Translations under genes and position numbers: made by a program
NCBI GenBank assembly: GCA_017557085.1
Contig: JAFZAR010000034.1
Span: 1-7,516 of the forward strand
From: Verrucomicrobiota bacterium
GTDB taxonomy: Bacteria; Verrucomicrobiota; Verrucomicrobiia; Limisphaerales; UBA1412
DNA length: 7,516 nt
Direction of reading: 5' to 3'
Shown: positions 1-6,337 of the stretch, piece after piece
Position numbering within the stretch: position 1 is the stretch's first letter
How the letters are laid out: each line of letters begins with the position of its first letter
Notes under the pieces: generated by a model
Database searches by the model: none
Told to the model about the DNA's origin: nothing
Seen by the model: the letters and a program-made list of their open reading frames with translations, nothing else

Positions 1-1887
1 CCCCACCATAGTCGCCGGATACCCGGACGGCTTCAGGTAAAGCGGATTGGACGGTCCCGCGTGCTGAGGTCCGTGGTACAGTGTATTGCCATGGTAAGGA
101 TACTGGGCAAAACCGTCGGAAAAGGCTTTCCACGCTTTCAGGACTTCCGGCGCGGCTTTCTCTCCGTAATAGGAGACCGCCACATTCTTCAGATTCTCCT
201 CCGGCGTAATATCCTGAGTAGAACCGGTCTGGAACAGGGAAAGGTTCTCGGACGGATAACCGCCCAGGCTCCAGCTCAGCATGAGGCCGTTCACATGCTG
301 TTTGGATAAGTTATTGGCATGCTGGGCGACCAGATCCAGCACCGGCAGATGCGGTATGGCGGAAAACTCCCAGGAGAGATTCACCTGCACCTTGGCCGAA
401 GTCTTGAGACCGGCATCCTGTGCGTACTTCCAATGCTTCTGCGCACGCGGTCCCGGTCCCACGGCGGAAAGTGAATACTCTCCCACCGCGGAAGCCACGC
501 CGCCGCGATTGATGGGCAGATTCCACTCGCTGACCGACTGCAGCCAGCAGCTCTTGGGCAGTTTCTGGATGATCTCTTCCGCGAACTGATCCTGCCAGCC
601 CCAGTCCCAGACGATCATCTTGGCGTTGGGATTGCCGCGGTGGACTCCCTGCTCGATAAGCGTATTGACTTCGGCAATGATTTCAGGAGTCGTCCGCTTG
701 GAACAACGGGGACAATTCCCCTGATGCCAGTGCGAGGCGCAGCTGGTCAGGTTCTCCGAAGCCGTGATCGTGAACACACCGGCCAGATCCGGCACATTCT
801 TGAACACATATTCATACGAATCCGAAAGCCACTTCTGCACACGCGGATCGCTGGTACACATCGTGGAGAACTGCCCTTCCGTAACGCCTTTCATGCTTTC
901 CCGTCCTTCTTTGGCGAAAAACTCTGTCGGCATGGAACGGGGTTCATTGGAATAAAGATAAATGCCGATGCCGTATTTTTTGGCACGCTGCACCAGCTTG
1001 TTCAGACCGGCGATGCGGCGTTCATGATCTTTGCCAAACTCCGGGAAATCCTCGGTAGGCGGCACCAGTGTGCGCAAAACTGTATGGAACCAGACACCGT
1101 TGACACCGGCCGCGGCCAGACGCTGCAGCAGACCTTCCGGGCAGGATTCGATCTCCGGATCCAGCAGAGGCTCGCCGAACGTGGCAAAATAGGACGCGAT
1201 ATAGCGCAGCTCGAAACCGCCCTCGTTTTCGGATTTTTCCGGGATCACGATGTCCGGCGAAGGATCCTTCAGGCGGTCAATGAAAGTAAAGCGCTCTTCC
1301 TCCGGAAGTGACTTTTCATCCGCCAGCTCCGCCTTCAGCAGTTCCGCGATCTGCTTTGCACGTGCCGTTGTTTCGGGCGTGGGTTCTGTGTAAACCAGCT
1401 TTTCGCAGGCCGGTTTCACCCAGCCCAGCTTGACCCACAGGAAATCATCCTCCTGCAGACGGAAACGCAGCTCCTCCCGATCAATGTCCAGCAGTGTCAA
1501 AAGCTGGTCATAAGGCAGCAGATGCCAGTTGCGGCGCAAAACCGTGATATAACCGCGCGAAGTGCCCCAGGCGGGCAGGATCGTCCCCTGCGGCTCCAAT
1601 CCCATGGAAGCGGCAACGGAGGCCACTTTTTCCGGAGTGGTCTCCAGCACTTCCGCCAGACGTTCCTGCGGTACCAGCGTCCAGTTTCTGAAAATAAAAG
1701 TATGAAGCCGATCTGGGAAATAATCATACGTCACAGCCGCTTTGGTGCCGCCTTCGCCCGGAAGAACGATTTTCGGTGTCTGTGGCGCATTCTGATCATC
1801 GGCCGCGTTCAGAGTACCGGTAAAAATTGTGGTGCCCAAACCTATCCCCGCGGCGCACAGCACCGCCATAAAATTCGTCTTTTTCAT
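1..1887 (-). CDS. Secreted glycoside-hydrolase-like TIM-barrel protein, 3' end cut by window edge
   Basis: The frame is open from an ATG at 1887 to the left edge, giving 629 residues without a stop; the C-terminus lies outside. Residues 1-28 form a signal peptide: Lys2-Lys3, a hydrophobic stretch, then a likely cut after Leu-Asn-Ala, so the protein is exported. Residues 67-81 and 119-133 are two copies of an R-N-W-x-L-x-P-x-x-x-L-x-x-x-L unit, 52 residues apart and each followed by helix-like sequence, resembling small helix-turn-helix modules. From about residue 225 the alternating strand and helix pattern suggests a TIM barrel with aromatic-rich, acidic loops: ITASENL near 374-380, a Cys/His cluster CxSHWHxGNCPRC at 383-395, WDWGWQ at 427-432 and SEWN at 453-456. 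This resembles large GH20/DUF4838-type proteins of gut and environmental bacteria; the family is inference and the substrate unknown. It starts 13 bases after hemB, with only an A/G-rich leader and no clear Shine-Dalgarno site. Confidence 0.8.
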   Translation of the reverse strand, partial: MKKTNFMAVLCAAGIGLGTTIFTGTLNAADDQNAPQTPKIVLPGEGGTKAAVTYDYFPDRLHTFIFRNWTLVPQERLAEVLETTPEKVASVAASMGLEPQGTILPAWGTSRGYITVLRRNWHLLPYDQLLTLLDIDREELRFRLQEDDFLWVKLGWVKPACEKLVYTEPTPETTARAKQIAELLKAELADEKSLPEEERFTFIDRLKDPSPDIVIPEKSENEGGFELRYIASYFATFGEPLLDPEIESCPEGLLQRLAAAGVNGVWFHTVLRTLVPPTEDFPEFGKDHERRIAGLNKLVQRAKKYGIGIYLYSNEPRSMPTEFFAKEGRESMKGVTEGQFSTMCTSDPRVQKWLSDSYEYVFKNVPDLAGVFTITASENLTSCASHWHQGNCPRCSKRTTPEIIAEVNTLIEQGVHRGNPNAKMIVWDWGWQDQFAEEIIQKLPKSCWLQSVSEWNLPINRGGVASAVGEYSLSAVGPGPRAQKHWKYAQDAGLKTSAKVQVNLSWEFSAIPHLPVLDLVAQHANNLSKQHVNGLMLSWSLGGYPSENLSLFQTGSTQDITPEENLKNVAVSYYGEKAAPEVLKAWKAFSDGFAQYPYHGNTLYHGPQHAGPSNPLYLKPSGYPATMVG

Positions 1888-1900
1888 ACTTTTTTCTATT

Positions 1901-2914
1901 CTACTTTTTATTGTTCAGCATCTTGCAAATTGAAGGCGCGGCATAAGTGATGATGATGTCCGCTCCCGCACGCACCATGGACAGATGGGACTCCATCATG
2001 ATGCGGTCTTCGTCTATCCAGCCTTTCTCGCCCGCGGCTTTGATCATGGCATACTCGCCGCTGACCATGTAAACCGCTGTCGGATAATGGAAAGTATTCT
2101 TCACCCGGTTCAGGATATCCAGATAAGCCAGTCCCGGCTTGACCATGACGATGTCGGCTCCCTCCTCGATATCCATAGCTACCTCGCGCAGAGCCTCCTC
2201 CGCGTTGGCCGGATCCATTTGATAAGCACGGCGGTCGCCAAATTTGGGCGCGGAATCCGCCGCGTCACGGAACGGTCCGTAGAAAGCGGATGCGTACTTC
2301 GCCGCGTAGGACATGATAACGGCATCCGTGAACCCGGCATCATCCAGCGTCTTGCGGATAGCCCCAATGCGGCCATCCATCATATCGCTGGGAGCCACGA
2401 TGTCCGCTCCGGCCATCACATGGCTGAGAGCGGTCTGGGCTAAGATCTCCAGCGTACTGTCGTTGTCAACAAAAGTCCTGCCCCACGGAGTCTTGCGGAT
2501 CATGCCGCAATGCCCGTGGCTGGTATATTCACACAGACAGACATCGGTGATGATGATCAGATCAGGAAACTCCTTCCGCAGCGCGCGGACGGCCCGCTGG
2601 GTGATCCCCTCCGGATCATAGGCCGAGGAGCCTTTTTCATCTTTGTGATCCGGAATCCCGAACAGCAGAATGGCACGAACACCGGTCTCCCACGCGGAAC
2701 GTGTTTCTGCCAGCAGTTCGTCAATGGAAAGCTGAAAAACTCCCGGCATAGACGGAACCGGTACCCGTTTTTGAGTCCCCTCTGTAACGAACAGCGGCAG
2801 CACCAGCTGCTCTTTTCTGAGGTGGGATTCCCTTACCATAGCGCGCAGTTCATTTGTTTGACGCAGTCGGCGCGGGCGATAAAATGGAAAAGTGCCTGAC
2901 ATCATACTCTTCAT
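1901..2914 (-). CDS. hemB: Porphobilinogen synthase (delta-aminolevulinic acid dehydratase)
   Basis: Condenses two 5-aminolevulinate molecules into porphobilinogen in cytosolic tetrapyrrole (heme) synthesis. With the ATG at 2914 the protein has 337 residues, close to the usual 320-340. The N-terminus carries the family's RPRRLR motif and a PLFV strand. The catalytic zinc site DVCLCEYTSHGHC is complete (Cys126, Cys128, Cys136), placing it in the zinc-dependent type rather than the Asp-rich magnesium type. Both active-site lysines are present: Lys206 in SYAAKYASAFYGPFRDA and the Schiff-base Lys259 in MVKPGLAYLDI. The frame continues upstream to a TTG at 2950, but those extra 12 residues do not look like the family; ATGs at 2905 and 2902 are also possible. 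No Shine-Dalgarno site sits at a proper distance from 2914. It is transcribed away from prs and is probably co-transcribed with the exported protein that follows. Confidence 0.97.
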   Translation of the reverse strand: MKSMMSGTFPFYRPRRLRQTNELRAMVRESHLRKEQLVLPLFVTEGTQKRVPVPSMPGVFQLSIDELLAETRSAWETGVRAILLFGIPDHKDEKGSSAYDPEGITQRAVRALRKEFPDLIIITDVCLCEYTSHGHCGMIRKTPWGRTFVDNDSTLEILAQTALSHVMAGADIVAPSDMMDGRIGAIRKTLDDAGFTDAVIMSYAAKYASAFYGPFRDAADSAPKFGDRRAYQMDPANAEEALREVAMDIEEGADIVMVKPGLAYLDILNRVKNTFHYPTAVYMVSGEYAMIKAAGEKGWIDEDRIMMESHLSMVRAGADIIITYAAPSICKMLNNKK

Positions 2915-3022
2915 AGCTGAAATTTTAATAATTCCTCTCACTTTCAGCAAGAATAAAGGCCGAAAAGTAAATTAAAGGCGGATTTTCAAAAAAACGTCTT
3001 GCGTTTGGAGCAATATTAGAGG
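2915..3022. promoter_or_regulatory. Divergent intergenic region between hemB and prs
   Basis: This AT-rich spacer must hold the start signals for hemB (leftward) and prs (rightward). On the minus strand TAAAAT at 2927-2922 matches a sigma-70 -10 box at five of six positions. It lies 17 bases after a weak -35 candidate, TTGCTG at 2950-2945, and only 7 bases before the hemB ATG, which would give a nearly leaderless message. For prs no convincing pair is visible; AATATT at 3012-3017 is the best -10-like stretch. A short inverted repeat AAACG-N5-CGTTT spans 2992-3006. All box assignments are by eye. Confidence 0.35.
3018..3022 (+). promoter_or_regulatory. Shine-Dalgarno-like AGAGG bearing on the prs start
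   Basis: AGAGG touches the ATG at 3023 directly, which is too close to work, but it sits 6 bases before an in-frame GTG at 3029, which is a normal distance. It therefore supports initiation at 3029 over 3023 if the long N-terminus is real. The other candidate, GTG at 3083, has no good site at a normal distance. Confidence 0.35.
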
Positions 3023-4009
3023 ATGCTTGTGCGGCTTTCGGAAGCTGAAAGGCTGTCCGAGGGTGTTTTATTCCTTAGAACGGTGAAAATTTACAGTGGT
3101 AATTCCAATCCGGCTCTAGCCAAAGCGATCTGCAACTATATCGGTATCAGCCTTGGCCGGTGCGATGTTACTCAATTTCCTGACGGTGAGTCTTTTGTGA
3201 AAATTGACGAGAACGTTCGCGGCAGCGATGTTTTCGTCATACAGTCCACTTGTCCTCCGGCGAATCACTATCTGATGGAATTGTTCATCATGATAGATGC
3301 GCTGAAACGCGCGAGCGCGGCCAGGATCACGGCGGTCATTCCCTTCTACGGGTATGCTCGCCAGGATCGTAAAGATCAGCCCAGAGTGCCCATCACGGCA
3401 AAACTGGTGGCGAACCTGCTCGTTGCAGCCGGTGCTAACCGTGTCTTGACCATGGATTTACATGCACAACAGATCCAGGGATTCTTTGATATCCCCGTGG
3501 ATCATCTGTACGCGAATCCGGTTCTTTTGGATTACATTAAGACCTTGGACACGGAGAATTTGGTGGTCGTCAGCCCTGATGTGGGAGGCATCAAAAAAGC
3601 CTATAACATCGCGGCCGTGCTGGATAAACCTCTGGCGATCGTTTCAAAACGGCGTAAGAGTGCCCACGAAGTGGAAGCAACGACGCTGATTGGCGACGTG
3701 AAAGATAAAGATGTCCTTTTGGTGGATGATCTTACAGAAACAGCGGGAACCTTAACCTCCGCGGCGGAACTGCTCAAGCGGGAAGGTGCCAGAAAGGTGT
3801 TCGCCTGTGTCTCTCACGCCCTGCTGAACGATATCGGCATACAGCGTCTGCGCAATTCCGAGATCACCGAATTGATCACAACAGACAGTGTACCGAACCA
3901 GCCGGTTGAGGGAATTAACCTGAAAGTGATTTCTGTGGCTTCTCTGCTAGGTGAAGCCATTGTGCGAATTCACAAAAATCTCTCTGTGACTTCGTTGTTT
4001 AATAATTAG
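3023..4009 (+). CDS. prs: Ribose-phosphate pyrophosphokinase (PRPP synthetase)
   Basis: Transfers pyrophosphate from ATP to ribose 5-phosphate, making PRPP for nucleotide, histidine and tryptophan synthesis in the cytosol. Numbered from 3023 (328 residues), the class I signatures are in order: FPDGE at 52-56, PFYGYARQDRK at 107-117 (ATP site), MDLHAQQIQGFF at 144-155 with the catalytic-region His, SPDVGG at 184-189, KRR at 209-211, and the PRPP loop VDDLTETAGT at 234-243. Glu stands where many homologues have Asp in that loop, a conservative change. The family usually has about 310-320 residues and begins close to the KIYSGNSNP strand, so residues 1-20 are probably not native: a GTG at 3083 would give 308 residues, a GTG at 3029 would give 326. 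It heads the plus-strand cluster, diverges from hemB, and lies 45 bases before rplY. Confidence 0.96.
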   Translation: MLVRLSEAERLSEGVLFLRTVKIYSGNSNPALAKAICNYIGISLGRCDVTQFPDGESFVKIDENVRGSDVFVIQSTCPPANHYLMELFIMIDALKRASAARITAVIPFYGYARQDRKDQPRVPITAKLVANLLVAAGANRVLTMDLHAQQIQGFFDIPVDHLYANPVLLDYIKTLDTENLVVVSPDVGGIKKAYNIAAVLDKPLAIVSKRRKSAHEVEATTLIGDVKDKDVLLVDDLTETAGTLTSAAELLKREGARKVFACVSHALLNDIGIQRLRNSEITELITTDSVPNQPVEGINLKVISVASLLGEAIVRIHKNLSVTSLFNN

Positions 4010-4026
4010 ATAGAAGAGAACGATTT

Positions 4027-4046
4027 AGTACAAAACGTTTTATACT
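4027..4046 (+). promoter_or_regulatory. Dyad overlapping a -10-like box before rplY
   Basis: A 20-base inverted repeat is centred between 4036 and 4037: AGTA-C-AAAACGTTTT-A-TACT, with a single non-complementary pair (C4031/A4042). Its right end is TATACT (4041-4046), a five-of-six match to a -10 box, 8 bases before the rplY ATG. No good -35 box is seen 17-18 bases upstream. The symmetry has almost no loop, which favours a DNA-binding site over an RNA hairpin. It could be an operator on an internal promoter; chance in AT-rich sequence is the alternative. Confidence 0.4.
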
Positions 4047-4054
4047 TAGCGAGA

Positions 4055-4738
4055 ATGAAAGCTGAATCATTAGTAGTGTTTCCGCGCACATTGAAGAAGC
4101 GGACCGGAGTAAAAAAATTGCGCGCGCAAGACCGCGTGCCGGCAGTCATCTACAGCAAAAAGACTGAGCCTCAAAACCTTGAAATCGATCGCAAGGCCAT
4201 TGAGCATCTGTACAGTCACGCTGTATCTGAGATCCTGCTGGTTGAATTGACCATTGGCGAAGGACAGGCAAAACGCCTGGCTATTGTACAGGAAGTCCAA
4301 CATCAACCGCTCTCCGGCAAGATTTTACATGTTGACTTACACGAAGTCACTGTGGACGAAGAGATTGAAATCAGCGTTCCTATCGAAGCCGAAGGTGAAG
4401 CTGAAGGCGTGAAAGCCGGCGGCGTTCTGGATCACACCCTCCAAAAGGTGCGCGTCCGCGGTTCCGTAGGTGCTCTGCCCGAAGTGATCATCGCGAATGT
4501 ATCCGCTCTCAATCAGGGAGATTCCCTGCAAGTCAAAGACCTGGTGGTTCCGGAAGGAGTCAAGGTCCTTGTAGATGGAGGCATCACCGTCTTCTCGGTG
4601 ACGGCTCCGGTGGAAGAACCCGTTGAAGAAGCTCCTGCGGCAGAAGGTGAAGAAGGCGCGGCCATGGCTGAGCCCGAAGTCATCCGTGAGAAGAAAGCCA
4701 CGGAAGAAGAAGAGCCCGCTGATAAAAAGAAGAAATAG
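4055..4738 (+). CDS. rplY: 50S ribosomal protein L25 (general stress protein Ctc type)
   Basis: Binds 5S rRNA in the central protuberance of the large subunit. At 227 residues it is the long, two-domain CTC form rather than the short form of about 95 residues found in E. coli. Residues 1-95 are the 5S-binding beta barrel, with RVPAVIYSKK near 27-36 and the HQPLSGKILHVDLHEV segment near 83-98. Residues about 100-185 are the TL5/CTC C-terminal domain, with GVKAGGVLDH at 118-127. The tail from about 186 is low-complexity, rich in Glu, Ala and Pro, and ends in five Lys/Asp residues (DKKKK). The ATG at 4055 matches the family start, though no Shine-Dalgarno site precedes it. Being just after prs and before pth is the common arrangement for this form in many bacteria. 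Confidence 0.95.
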   Translation: MKAESLVVFPRTLKKRTGVKKLRAQDRVPAVIYSKKTEPQNLEIDRKAIEHLYSHAVSEILLVELTIGEGQAKRLAIVQEVQHQPLSGKILHVDLHEVTVDEEIEISVPIEAEGEAEGVKAGGVLDHTLQKVRVRGSVGALPEVIIANVSALNQGDSLQVKDLVVPEGVKVLVDGGITVFSVTAPVEEPVEEAPAAEGEEGAAMAEPEVIREKKATEEEEPADKKKK

Positions 4739-4752
4739 AGAGCTTGCTTTTA

Positions 4753-4779
4753 GCCGGATAAACTTGCACAATATCCGGT
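4753..4779 (+). other. Hairpin between rplY and pth
   Basis: CCGGATA (4754-4760) pairs perfectly with TATCCGG (4772-4778), extended by one G-T wobble, around an 11-base loop. It ends 7 bases before the pth GTG start and has no following T run, so it is not an intrinsic terminator. It could affect translation start or mRNA processing. Confidence 0.5.
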
Positions 4780-4786
4780 CTCGAGT

Positions 4787-5386
4787 GTGGGAGAGACATT
4801 TCTCATCACAGGCCTGGGGAATCCGGGAACGGAATATGCCCTCACCCGACACAATGTTGGGTTTATGGTCACAGATTTGCTGGCAGCTCATTGGAGGGTG
4901 GAATTCCGTCCAGAGAGCAGCTTCAAAGCGAGAATAGCCGCGGTCAACTTGGGTGAAGACAAACTCTGTCTTTGCCAGCCGTTGACTTGGATGAACTTGA
5001 GCGGGGAAGCCGTAAGCACCATCGTGCGCTACTACAAGATCCCTCTCGCCAAAGTTCTGGTGATTATGGATGACGCGGACCTGCCAGTCGGCACCATCCG
5101 AATGCGTCCAAGCGGCAATACCGGTGGCCATCATGGACTGGAATCCGTGCTCAGTCTGCTGGGCAGCAATGAGATACCACGCTTGAAGATCGGCATCGGT
5201 GATGCCGGGCAAAAGCAGATTAAGGGACATGTTTTAGGGAAGTTCTCCAAAGAAGAACTGCCCGTGATTGAAAAAGTCTTGGATCGAGCCGCCGATCAGG
5301 CAATATGCTGGGTCGAGCGCGGGATCCAAAAAGCAATGAATGAATTTAACGGGGCGGTTGCCGCCCCTGAGAAAAGGGAAAACTGA
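4787..5386 (+). CDS. pth: Peptidyl-tRNA hydrolase
   Basis: Cuts the ester bond of peptidyl-tRNAs that fall off the ribosome, freeing tRNA in the cytosol. The GTG at 4787 gives 199 residues and puts the conserved GLGNPGTEYALTRHNVGF motif at 9-26, as expected for the family. The catalytic residues of the E. coli enzyme are matched by Asn12, His22 and Asp95 (in MDDADLPVG), and the conserved PLTWMNLSG motif is at 65-73 with Asn70. One difference is visible: the usual GGHNGL reads GGHHGL (113-118), so the Asn that contacts substrate in E. coli is His116. No Shine-Dalgarno site precedes the GTG; a hairpin does. The stop codon TGA directly abuts the GTG of rpsF, so the two genes are probably translationally coupled. 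Confidence 0.96.
   Translation: MGETFLITGLGNPGTEYALTRHNVGFMVTDLLAAHWRVEFRPESSFKARIAAVNLGEDKLCLCQPLTWMNLSGEAVSTIVRYYKIPLAKVLVIMDDADLPVGTIRMRPSGNTGGHHGLESVLSLLGSNEIPRLKIGIGDAGQKQIKGHVLGKFSKEELPVIEKVLDRAADQAICWVERGIQKAMNEFNGAVAAPEKREN
5351..5367 (+). other. Perfect GC hairpin at the pth/rpsF junction
   Basis: GGGGCGG (5351-5357) and CCGCCCC (5361-5367) form a perfect 7-bp stem with a 3-base loop inside the last codons of pth, 19 bases before the rpsF start. There is no T run, so termination is unlikely. The rpsF Shine-Dalgarno site (AAGGG, 5374-5378) follows 6 bases after the stem. Its place fits a control or processing element for rpsF, but it also encodes Gly-Ala-Val-Ala-Ala-Pro of pth. Confidence 0.5.
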
Positions 5387-5725
5387 GTGAAAAAGTACGA
5401 AGGTCTGTTCATATTTGACGTTGACGAAAACGGAATCAACAGCGCTCTGGACAAAGTGAGCGCCGAAATTGCTGCACAGGGCGGCAAGGTAGAGAATATC
5501 AAGAAGATGGATAAGCGTCCCTTTGCGAGAACTCCGGACAAGAAAGTTACCTCCGGTTTCTACGTGAATATCACGTTTGAAGCCCCCGGTGCCGCGATCC
5601 GCACGCTGAAATCCCGTTTTGCGTTGAATTTCAATGTTTATCGCGTGATGTTCACCGAAGGTGTCCATGCGGTCGAACCGCAGGAAGCTCCGGCCGAAGC
5701 TCCGGCAGCGGCGGAAAACGCATAA
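5387..5725 (+). CDS. rpsF: 30S ribosomal protein S6
   Basis: Small-subunit protein of the platform, where it pairs with S18 on 16S rRNA. The 112 residues begin KKYEGLFIFD, the usual first strand of the S6 ferredoxin-like fold. They continue through KVENIKKMDKRPFA (about 34-47), the strand GFYVNITFEAP (57-67) and the helix leading to FNVYRVMFTEG (82-92). After about residue 93 comes a short Ala/Pro/Glu tail. The GTG at 5387 is chosen because it directly follows the pth stop, has AAGGG 8 bases upstream and gives the family's N-terminus. ssb follows after 48 bases. S6 normally pairs with S18, whose gene is usually in the same operon but is not present here. Confidence 0.95.
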   Translation: MKKYEGLFIFDVDENGINSALDKVSAEIAAQGGKVENIKKMDKRPFARTPDKKVTSGFYVNITFEAPGAAIRTLKSRFALNFNVYRVMFTEGVHAVEPQEAPAEAPAAAENA

Positions 5726-5773
5726 ACTGCCCTTTCACGGGGATAGCAACAAAAATTTTAAGGAACATTAACC

Positions 5774-6313
5774 ATGGCTAATTTCAATAAAGTCCTTCTG
5801 ATGGGCAATTTGACCAGGGATCCTGAGCTGCGCTACACACCCAGCGGGACTCCGGTGGCCGGTTTTGGGCTTGCAATGAACCGCACATGGAGAGATGCCA
5901 ACGGACAGCAGGTGGAAGACACCACTTTTGTGGATGTCTCCGCTTTTGGCAGCACCGCTGATACCATCAGCCGCTACTGCCGCAAAGGTCGTTCTCTCTT
6001 CATTGAAGGACGTTTGAAACTGGATACATGGGAAGATAAGCAGACAGGACAAAGACGGAACAAACTCTCCGTCATTGTGGAGAACTTCCAATTCATCGGT
6101 CCTCGTCAGGATGACCAAGGCGGCGGTTACGCTCCTCGGCCCAATCCCGGTGCCTATGGTGCTGCTCCACAGCCCTCTTATCCTAATGTTCCTCCGGCAC
6201 AGCCGCCTTATGGTACACAGTCCGCGGCCTATGCTCCTCCTCCATCCTCCGGGATGCCTCCCATGCCTCCGGCTGCGGCGGATCCTTCCATGGAAGATGA
6301 TGTACCATTTTAA
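5774..6313 (+). CDS. ssb: Single-stranded DNA-binding protein
   Basis: Coats single-stranded DNA during replication, repair and recombination and recruits partner proteins. Of 179 residues, about 4-108 form the OB fold, starting NKVLLMGNLTRDPELRYTP and including FVDVSAFG (52-59) and GRSLFIEGRLKLDTWED (72-88). Residues 110-171 are a flexible linker rich in Pro, Gly, Ala, Tyr and Gln, and the protein ends in MEDDVPF, the acidic tip that docks SSB partners. The ATG at 5774 has a good Shine-Dalgarno site (AAGGA, 5760-5764), the best one in the cluster. Its position between rpsF and a ribosomal protein gene is typical, and co-expression with S6 is common in bacteria. The OB-fold sequence style (FGLAMNRTWRD, WEDKQTGQ, VENFQFIG) looks to me like PVC-group SSBs. 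Confidence 0.97.
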   Translation: MANFNKVLLMGNLTRDPELRYTPSGTPVAGFGLAMNRTWRDANGQQVEDTTFVDVSAFGSTADTISRYCRKGRSLFIEGRLKLDTWEDKQTGQRRNKLSVIVENFQFIGPRQDDQGGGYAPRPNPGAYGAAPQPSYPNVPPAQPPYGTQSAAYAPPPSSGMPPMPPAAADPSMEDDVPF

Positions 6314-6337
6314 AAAATTTAAAATTTATCAAGAATT

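Noticed and set aside
640..1311. Open frame of 223 codons on the plus strand
   Set aside because: It is antisense to the exported protein, whose frame stays open for 629 codons with a signal peptide and a coherent fold. The Arg/His/Phe-rich translation is typical of a shadow frame.
1985..2899. Several plus-strand open frames within hemB
   Set aside because: hemB on the minus strand has complete catalytic and zinc-site motifs; the opposite frames have no family features.
2915..2950. N-terminal extension of hemB from a TTG at 2950
   Set aside because: The 12 extra residues do not resemble the HemB N-terminus, TTG is a rare start, and the bases overlap the promoter-like elements.
4337..5230. 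Long open frame of 297 codons on the minus strand
   Set aside because: It lies fully antisense to rplY and pth, which carry clear family motifs; its own translation shows no recognisable domain and it bridges two unrelated genes and their spacer.
5351..5367. Intrinsic terminator inside the 3' end of pth
   Set aside because: The stem is strong but is followed by A/G-rich sequence without a T run, and it lies before a directly abutting gene.
5726..5773. Possible small gene or terminator between rpsF and ssb
   Set aside because: Only 48 bases with a weak CCC/GGG pairing and the ssb Shine-Dalgarno site; too short for a gene and without a T-run hairpin.
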